NCBI GenBank assembly: GCA_039808665.1
Contig: JBDHTO010000039.1
Location: 1 to 10,370 of the forward strand
DNA length: 10,370 nucleotides
Source: JBDHTO01 sp039808665
GTDB lineage: Bacteria; Pseudomonadota; Alphaproteobacteria; Paracaedibacterales; JAKBAR01
Reading direction: 5' to 3'
A model generated the notes under the pieces. The model saw only the letters and a program-made list of their open reading frames with translations. It had not been told where the DNA came from and did no database searches. Positions within the stretch are counted from its first letter, which is position 1; each line of letters begins with the position of its first letter. Of the stretch, positions 5,461 through 10,370 are shown piece by piece. Both the position numbers and the translations under genes were made by a program.

Positions 5461-6750
5461 ATGATCGATATTAAATTTATTCGCCAAAACCCAGAAGCCT
5501 TTGACCACAGCCTAGATATTCGCGGAAAGGAAAAGGCCTCTTCGATAATTTTGGAGCTGGACACAAAACACCGCACAGAACTCACGGCAATGCAGCAATT
5601 TCAAGCTGAGCGCAACCGCCTCGCCAAAGAGTTTGGTATGCTTAAAAAAGAAGGCAAAGACACCTCTGATAATATGAAACAATCGGAAAAACTCAAACAA
5701 AACCTCATGGATGCAGAAGAAAATGCCAAAGAATACGAGGGCACCCTTCATGATATTCTTGTGAGTCTTCCCAATATTTTGGCAGATGATGTCCCCATCG
5801 GCAAAGATGAAACAGAAAATGTTGTTGTCCGCACTGTGGGAGAACCGAAAAAACTCACTTTTGAACCCAAAGCTCACTTTGACCTTGGGGAAAATCTTGG
5901 ATTCATGGATTTTGAGCGCGCAACAAAGCTTAGTGGAACACGTTTTGTAGCCCTTTATGGCCCCCTTGCAAAACTTGAGCGCGCCCTTGCACGTTTTATG
6001 ATCGACACCCATACAAAAGAGTTTGGCTATCTCGAAGTTTATCCTCCTTATATGGTCCTAGAAAAAACCCTTTATGGCACAGGGCTTTTGCCAAAATTCA
6101 GAGAAGACCTTTTTGCAACAACCACGGGACACATGCTTATCCCTACTGCAGAAGTCTCTCTCACGGCTCTTTTGGGAGAAGAAATTATCCCAAAAGAAAA
6201 ACTCCCACTTCGCCTATGCGCATACACCCCATGCTTTCGGGCAGAGGCTGGCTCCGCAGGAAAAGATACACGCGGGATGATTCGTCAACATCAATTCAGC
6301 AAAGTTGAACTTGTCAGCCTCACATCCCCAGATCAAACGGATAGCGAGCATGAACGCATGACAGCCGCTGCTGAGAATATTCTTCAAAAACTTGGCCTCG
6401 CTTACAGGGTTCTCCTTTTGTGTAGTGGAGATACAGGGTTTCAATCCCAAAAAACCTATGACCTTGAGGTTTGGTTACCTAGCCAAAATACATACAGAGA
6501 AATTTCAAGCTGCTCAAAGTGTGGTGATTTCCAAACACGCAGGCTTCAAGCACGCTTCCGCGGCGAAGATGGAAAACCGGCACTGATGAACTCTCTCAAT
6601 GGTTCTGGACTCGCTGTAGGGCGCACCCTTGTTGCCATTTTGGAAAATTACCAAAACGAGGACGGATCCATCACCATCCCAGATGTTCTTGTACCTTATA
6701 TGGACGGCATGAAAACCATCACCCAACCAACCAGTTCACTTTTTGGATAA
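5461..6750 (+). CDS. serS: Seryl-tRNA synthetase
   Basis: SerS charges tRNA-Ser with serine, and also tRNA-Sec where selenocysteine is used. The 429-residue product has the full class II layout. An N-terminal domain contains a long charged coiled coil (about 30-100) that grips the long variable arm of tRNA-Ser. The catalytic core follows with TAE (229-231), motif 2 (FRAEAGSAGKDTRGMIRQHQ, 259-278) and motif 3 (GSGLAVGRTLVAILEN, 381-396). The EISSCSKCGDFQTRR segment (347-361) is also typical. ATG 5461 starts the canonical MIDIKFIRQNPE N-terminus, yet no Shine-Dalgarno sequence precedes it. It sits between tatC and surE, a common alphaproteobacterial arrangement, and is 6 nt from surE. Confidence 0.98.
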   Translation: MIDIKFIRQNPEAFDHSLDIRGKEKASSIILELDTKHRTELTAMQQFQAERNRLAKEFGMLKKEGKDTSDNMKQSEKLKQNLMDAEENAKEYEGTLHDILVSLPNILADDVPIGKDETENVVVRTVGEPKKLTFEPKAHFDLGENLGFMDFERATKLSGTRFVALYGPLAKLERALARFMIDTHTKEFGYLEVYPPYMVLEKTLYGTGLLPKFREDLFATTTGHMLIPTAEVSLTALLGEEIIPKEKLPLRLCAYTPCFRAEAGSAGKDTRGMIRQHQFSKVELVSLTSPDQTDSEHERMTAAAENILQKLGLAYRVLLLCSGDTGFQSQKTYDLEVWLPSQNTYREISSCSKCGDFQTRRLQARFRGEDGKPALMNSLNGSGLAVGRTLVAILENYQNEDGSITIPDVLVPYMDGMKTITQPTSSLFG

Positions 6751-6756
6751 CCCCTT

Positions 6757-7515
6757 ATGCGTATTCTCCTCAGTAATGACGATGGCATTCATGCAAAGGG
6801 TTTAGAAATCCTTGAGGAGATTGCACGCACACTCTCCGACGATGTATGGGTTGTCGCCCCTGAACTTGATCAAAGTGGCGCGAGTCACTCTCTTACTTTA
6901 CGGGATCCCTTGCGTATCCGAGAGCTTGCGCCCAAGCGTTTTGCCGTCAATGGAACACCCACCGATTGTGTCATGATTGGTGTTAACCACATCCTTAAGG
7001 ACCATCGACCCGACCTCGTACTTTCCGGCGTCAACTATGGTGCAAACTTGGCCGAAGATGTTATCTATTCTGGAACTGTTGCTGCAGCTATGGAAGGCGC
7101 TCTCTTAGACATTCCCTCCATCGCTATGAGTCTTGTAGTCAATTACAAAGAGCAAGGTAAAGCACATTGGGAAACCCCCTTGGAACATGCACCCAAGCTA
7201 TTAAAAACACTTCTGGAACAGAAATTGCCCAAGGATGTTTTAATTAATATCAATTTCCCATGCGTATCACAGGAACAGGTCAAAGGCGTGAAAGTTGCCT
7301 TTCAGGGTCTTCGGAATATGAAAGATAACCTTTTAATGCGCACCGACCCCCGGGGAAAACCTTATTATTGGATTGGCGGTGTGTCCACCGACGGCACCCC
7401 AGAAGAGGGCTCTGACCTTGATGCATCACTGAGCAAATTTATTACGGTAACCCCTCTCTCCTTTCATTTGACCCACAAAGAATCAGAGACCATACTAAAG
7501 AAAATATTTAACTGA
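6757..7515 (+). CDS. surE: 5'/3'-nucleotidase SurE
   Basis: SurE is a metal-dependent phosphatase acting on nucleoside monophosphates, with stationary-phase and stress-survival roles in characterised species. The 252-residue product starts MRILLSNDDGIHAKG. Metal-site residues are Asp8, Asp9, Ser40 (DQSGASHS) and Asn93 (LSGVNYGANL), all present. The family segments FAVNGTPTDCV (62-72) and YSGTVAAAMEG (104-114) are intact. Length is normal. The start is 6 nt after serS with only a weak GGA 10 nt upstream. In many proteobacteria surE is followed by pcm (protein-isoaspartate methyltransferase) and nlpD; here pcm is absent and nlpD follows directly after 20 nt. Confidence 0.97.
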   Translation: MRILLSNDDGIHAKGLEILEEIARTLSDDVWVVAPELDQSGASHSLTLRDPLRIRELAPKRFAVNGTPTDCVMIGVNHILKDHRPDLVLSGVNYGANLAEDVIYSGTVAAAMEGALLDIPSIAMSLVVNYKEQGKAHWETPLEHAPKLLKTLLEQKLPKDVLININFPCVSQEQVKGVKVAFQGLRNMKDNLLMRTDPRGKPYYWIGGVSTDGTPEEGSDLDASLSKFITVTPLSFHLTHKESETILKKIFN

Positions 7516-7535
7516 CGGTAAGGACCAAAAAAGCA

Positions 7536-8447
7536 ATGCGCAGAGACATTAGAGTTTTTTTCCAAAATATTCTTACACTCTCACTTATGTTACTTCTCGT
7601 AGCGTGTGGCGACCGGGAAGGTGATCCTGCTGAGCTTGTTGTTCATGACTCCCCAAGTCCTTATCACATTGTAAAAAAGGGAGAAACCCTTTCCAAGATC
7701 GCGTCACGTTATGGCATTTCAAAAGACCGCATCATCACACTAAATGACCTCAAATCGCCTTATAAACTTTTTGTTGGACAAAAGCTCATCGTTAAATCCG
7801 AAAAAGGAAAAGCCACAAACGCCAAAAAATCTGTAGCCGCAAGACCTAATGTTGCAGATACAGGTGAAGTCGAAGTTGAAGAGCTTGGCAACCCTCAAGA
7901 ACAAGTCGATGAAAACGGCAACCCCGTCGTCCCCACGCCAACAATGGGAAGTGGTGTGCCCGGATCTTCCACCTTTGGAGGTGTTGTGGGTGCTGCCCCT
8001 GTAGGATCTGTATCCACGGGTGCCGCTCCAGAAGTACTTACCCCAGGACAGGGAAATCCCCCCCCTGCGAGTGCTGGAAAAATGACATGGCCGGTAAGAG
8101 GGGAGATTCTAAAATCCTATGGCTCTACGGTAAACGGAGAGAAAAATGAGGGTATAAACATTTCCGCTAACGCAGGAGCACCTGTTGTTGCCGCAGATAA
8201 TGGTACCGTCCTTTTTGCCGGAAATCAGGCCAAAGGCTATGGAAATTTGGTTATCATCAAGCACGCCAACAACAAAGTGACTGTTTATGGTCACCTTCAA
8301 AATACAGCCGTTAAAACACAGCAACAAGTTTCTGCCGGACAGCAGATTGGCTCTGCGGGCACAACGGGCGGTGTCTCTCAACCCCAAGTCCATTTTGAGG
8401 TACGCGACGGAAGAACTCCCCAAGATCCCACAAAATATTTAGGGTAA
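7536..8447 (+). CDS. nlpD: NlpD-like lipoprotein with LysM and degenerate M23/LytM domain
   Basis: Probably a murein-binding outer-membrane lipoprotein that activates cell-wall amidases during division, as NlpD does. The 303-residue product has a lipoprotein signal with lipobox LVAC (Cys24). A LysM peptidoglycan-binding domain spans 42-87 (YHIVKKGETLSKIASRYG onward). A low-complexity linker rich in Gly, Pro, Val and Ala covers about 88-182. An M23/LytM domain runs from 183 to 302. Zinc ligands of active M23 peptidases are missing: the H-x3-D site reads N204-E-G-I-N208 and the HxH site reads Q284-V-H286; His253 (YGHL) remains. The domain is therefore probably non-catalytic, as in E. coli NlpD/EnvC. 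AAGGA lies 11 nt before the ATG, rather far. Last gene of the tat-serS-surE run. Confidence 0.9.
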   Translation: MRRDIRVFFQNILTLSLMLLLVACGDREGDPAELVVHDSPSPYHIVKKGETLSKIASRYGISKDRIITLNDLKSPYKLFVGQKLIVKSEKGKATNAKKSVAARPNVADTGEVEVEELGNPQEQVDENGNPVVPTPTMGSGVPGSSTFGGVVGAAPVGSVSTGAAPEVLTPGQGNPPPASAGKMTWPVRGEILKSYGSTVNGEKNEGINISANAGAPVVAADNGTVLFAGNQAKGYGNLVIIKHANNKVTVYGHLQNTAVKTQQQVSAGQQIGSAGTTGGVSQPQVHFEVRDGRTPQDPTKYLG

Positions 8448-8528
8448 GTCACAAAAGTATAAAAAAGATAAATAACTTGTTTTTTTAGATCATTCAAGTA
8501 TGCCTTTGGAAAAAAAAGAAACTTTTAT
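8448..8528. other. AT-rich intergenic spacer after nlpD, no gene seen
   Basis: Short A- and T-runs fill this stretch up to the candidate fliX promoter. A loose A-run/T-run fold around 8461-8487 is interrupted and lacks a GC-rich stem, so I do not call it a terminator. No coding frame or RNA gene is supported on either strand. Confidence 0.5.
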
Positions 8529-8557
8529 TTGAGTTTTTAAAAAAATTTTGCTATCCT
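8529..8557 (+). promoter_or_regulatory. Candidate fliX promoter
   Basis: TTGAGT (8529-8534), a 17-nt AT-rich spacer and TATCCT (8552-8557) match sigma-70 -35/-10 elements at 4 of 6 positions each. Transcription would start near 8564, giving a leader of about 33 nt. The spacer contains TTAA followed by an A/T run, but a full CtrA-type TTAA-N7-TTAA site is not present. A separate promoter would uncouple fliX from the upstream operon. Confidence 0.4.
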
Positions 8558-8596
8558 TTTTCCTATGTGATCCTTACTCTCTGATATAGACGCGCG

Positions 8597-9043
8597 ATGG
8601 CTATTGAAATCAAACCACCTGCTCCAGCACCGCTATCGGGGGTTTATAACCTAAAAAAAGCGCAGGGAACGGAGGGAACTCAACAACAACCCCCTCAAGG
8701 CACCTCGTTTAGCGTTCAGTCAACGCAATCACCTCATACCGCAGGCACAGAACACGTACAACACTCCGGATCTATGGCCGATGTTGAAGGTATTTTTCTT
8801 GCTGTCCTCAACCCAGACGAAGCAAAAAACCGAGGCGTCCAATACGGTAGCGATCTGCTTGGCAAGCTCGAGCAAGTACGTGTCCAGATCGCAACGGGAA
8901 GAATTGAAATTGATACCCTAAATAAAATTGATAAATTGCTTGGGGAAAGGCTTGATAATTTCCCCGTCGATTCTCAGCTGAAGGGAATCCTCACAGAGAT
9001 TCAGACACTTGCCGCTGTAGAGCGCGCTAAACTTGGCGCATAA
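8597..9043 (+). CDS. fliX: Class II flagellar assembly regulator FliX
   Basis: In Caulobacter FliX partners with the activator FlbD and couples completion of the early flagellar structure to later flagellar gene expression. The 148-residue product has a disordered Pro/Gln/Thr/Ser-rich N-terminal half (about 1-58). A helical C-terminal domain follows with family features: RGVQYGSDLLGKLEQVRVQI (79-98), a G-R-I/L turn near 101, and the terminal ILTEIQTLAAVERAKL (131-146), equivalent to the EI-x-x-RAAVE-x-AKL ending of FliX. Length is close to the family norm. No Shine-Dalgarno sequence precedes ATG 8597 (the upstream bases are GACGCGCG). It stands alone between the nlpD operon and kup, not within a larger flagellar cluster. 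It converges on kup with only 13 nt between the stops. Confidence 0.85.
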   Translation: MAIEIKPPAPAPLSGVYNLKKAQGTEGTQQQPPQGTSFSVQSTQSPHTAGTEHVQHSGSMADVEGIFLAVLNPDEAKNRGVQYGSDLLGKLEQVRVQIATGRIEIDTLNKIDKLLGERLDNFPVDSQLKGILTEIQTLAAVERAKLGA

Positions 9044-9056
9044 TAACCATTTTTTC

Positions 9057-10370
9057 TTAAATCCTGTACCTTACTCCCATTTCCAAAACTTTATCATGGG
9101 GAATTTTATAGAATTCATAGGCGGCTAATGAGTTTTTGGAAAGATAGATGTAAATTTTTTCCCCAAGGCCACTTAAAATTCGTTTAGGCGATGCCACAGC
9201 GATGCCCTTGCTGATAAAGAAAGAGTACTCCTCACCTTCAGTCAGAAGCCCTTTTTGTATAGACCATTGAACAACTTTTTTAAGGTCTGGAGATTCTTGG
9301 AAGCCATATTTTACCATCACCACGAATGTGTTGTTCCCCAAAAACCTTGAAAGAATCTTTCCTTTGCCACGCTCCACAGGCTGCATGGTCGTCACGATGC
9401 TCACAAAAATAATTTTTTGATGAAGAAGCTTGTTGTGCTGCAAATGAATCATCAAAGAATTAGGAACTTTAAAGGGACTTCGCGACATAAAAATCGCCGT
9501 TGTAGGCAGCGTGTCCGTATATTTTTTTCTCCACCCTGACAAAAAATCCTTAAGTGTCACATCCTGATGGTATTTTTGTTTGTCTAAAGCTTCGTTTCCT
9601 TTTTGCCAGATCAAAAAGATATAAATACAACTCATGGCAATAAGAAGAGCATACCACGCCCCTTCAAAAAGCTTCACAACGTTGGTCAACACAAACACCG
9701 TATCAAGAGTAAGAAGTGGAATAAACAAAGTCGCAATCTTTGCCTGATCCCACTGCCATTTTTTAAGAGCAATGGAAAGCATGAGGAAGCTTGTTAAAAG
9801 CATCACACCGGTCACACTGAATCCGTAAGCCGATGCTAGATTTTCTGAATTTTGAAACAAGAACACAGAACAAAGAGTAAGGCCACCAAGAATCGTATTA
9901 ATAGCTGGAACGTAAACCTCACCCCGCTGATGAGAAGACATATGAATAACTTTCATACGGGGAATATACCCAAGCATCATCGCCTGCCATGCGACAGAAA
10001 ACACACCTGAAATCACAGCCTGTGACGCAATAATCGTTGCAACTGTGGCAAGGAAAATAAGAGGGTAATAGAGCCCTTGGGGCGCCATTAGATAAAACGG
10101 ATTTGAAATCGCCTGAGGATCACTGATGAGCAGCCCTCCCTGCCCCATATAATTCAAAATAAGTGCCGGAAACACAATTATACTCCAGCCCAATCGAATC
10201 GGTGTTTTTCCAAAGTGCCCCATATCTGCATAAAGAGCCTCTGCGCCTGTTACAGCTAAAATAACCCCGCCAAGGATATAAAAAGAAGCAACACCATGGG
10301 TAAAGAGAAAATGCACCGCATAGGTCGGGCTTAGGGCTAAAAGAATCACGGGAGATTTCATAATATTGAT
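9057..10370 (-). CDS. kup: Potassium transporter Kup, partial (N-terminus beyond right edge)
   Basis: Kup (TrkD) is a KUP/HAK/KT-family potassium uptake protein of the inner membrane, probably a proton symporter. The frame stays open to the right edge, with codons for I-N-I before the first internal ATG at 10361, so the true start is outside. About 437 residues are present; E. coli Kup has 622, so roughly the first 185 are missing. Seen are the conserved GAEALYADMGHFG segment and IRLGW, then NYMGQGGLL, IASQAVISGVFS and SAYGFSVTGVMLLTS. Several membrane helices follow, then the soluble C-terminal domain (TAIFMSRSPFKVP, HNKLLHQKIIFVS, VKYGFQE) ending LEMGVRYRI, close to the E. coli terminus. 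The C-terminus is therefore intact. It converges on fliX. Confidence 0.96.
   Translation of the reverse strand: MNIMKSPVILLALSPTYAVHFLFTHGVASFYILGGVILAVTGAEALYADMGHFGKTPIRLGWSIIVFPALILNYMGQGGLLISDPQAISNPFYLMAPQGLYYPLIFLATVATIIASQAVISGVFSVAWQAMMLGYIPRMKVIHMSSHQRGEVYVPAINTILGGLTLCSVFLFQNSENLASAYGFSVTGVMLLTSFLMLSIALKKWQWDQAKIATLFIPLLTLDTVFVLTNVVKLFEGAWYALLIAMSCIYIFLIWQKGNEALDKQKYHQDVTLKDFLSGWRKKYTDTLPTTAIFMSRSPFKVPNSLMIHLQHNKLLHQKIIFVSIVTTMQPVERGKGKILSRFLGNNTFVVMVKYGFQESPDLKKVVQWSIQKGLLTEGEEYSFFISKGIAVASPKRILSGLGEKIYIYLSKNSLAAYEFYKIPHDKVLEMGVRYRI

Noticed and set aside
5512..6012. Long minus-strand open frame (166 codons) inside serS
   Set aside because: It is antisense to the conserved serS reading frame, has no family motif and no ribosome site; it is a shadow of serS codon use.
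8109..8423. Minus-strand open frame of 104 codons inside the LytM domain of nlpD
   Set aside because: It is antisense to a conserved domain and its translation resembles no protein family.
8461..8490. A-run/T-run resembling a terminator after nlpD
   Set aside because: Pairing is interrupted and there is no GC-rich stem; it looks like plain AT-rich spacer.
8535..8550. CtrA-like site (TTAA plus AT-rich half) upstream of fliX
   Set aside because: The second TTAA half is missing at 7-nt spacing; A/T runs give such partial matches by chance.

Overview
This window looks like a compact, moderately AT-rich chromosomal segment of an alphaproteobacterium. The evidence is a FliX-type flagellar regulator (a family known essentially from Alphaproteobacteria), an alphaproteobacterial-style FabI (ADKNEL segment), the order tatA-tatB-tatC-serS-surE-nlpD that is common in that class, and FliO/FliP. 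Very short TatA and TatB proteins, tight gene packing and scattered flagellar genes fit a reduced or host-associated lineage (for example Holosporales-like). That placement is inference. No rRNA, tRNA, insertion sequence, CRISPR array or phage gene was seen.

Layout. Positions 1-72 (minus) hold the first 24 codons of an exported protein that runs off the left edge. fabI (minus) follows and is divergent from metN-metI (plus), a methionine ABC importer ATPase/permease pair without an adjacent metQ. metI converges on a minus-strand flagellar cluster (small coiled-coil protein, fliO, fliP, in transcription order); the metI and fliP stop codons share one TTAA. Divergent from that cluster is the plus-strand run tatA-tatB-tatC-serS-surE-nlpD, with gaps of at most about 25 nt or overlaps, probably one operon. 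After a 149-nt AT-rich spacer comes fliX (plus) with its own candidate promoter. It converges on kup (minus), a potassium transporter whose N-terminus lies beyond the right edge.

How the genes work together. FabI supplies fatty acids. MetNI energises methionine uptake. TatABC exports folded proteins. SerS charges tRNA-Ser. SurE is a nucleotide phosphatase. The LysM/LytM lipoprotein probably activates cell-wall amidases during division. FliO/FliP build the flagellar export gate and FliX links flagellar assembly to gene control. Kup imports potassium. The longest stretches without an assigned gene are about 150 nt.

I found no convincing new system. The observations most worth checking are the extra N-terminal membrane segment on MetI and the missing metQ, the stripped-down TatA/TatB pair, the small FlgN/FliT-like protein translationally coupled to fliO, the M23 domain lacking zinc ligands, and several starts without a Shine-Dalgarno sequence.
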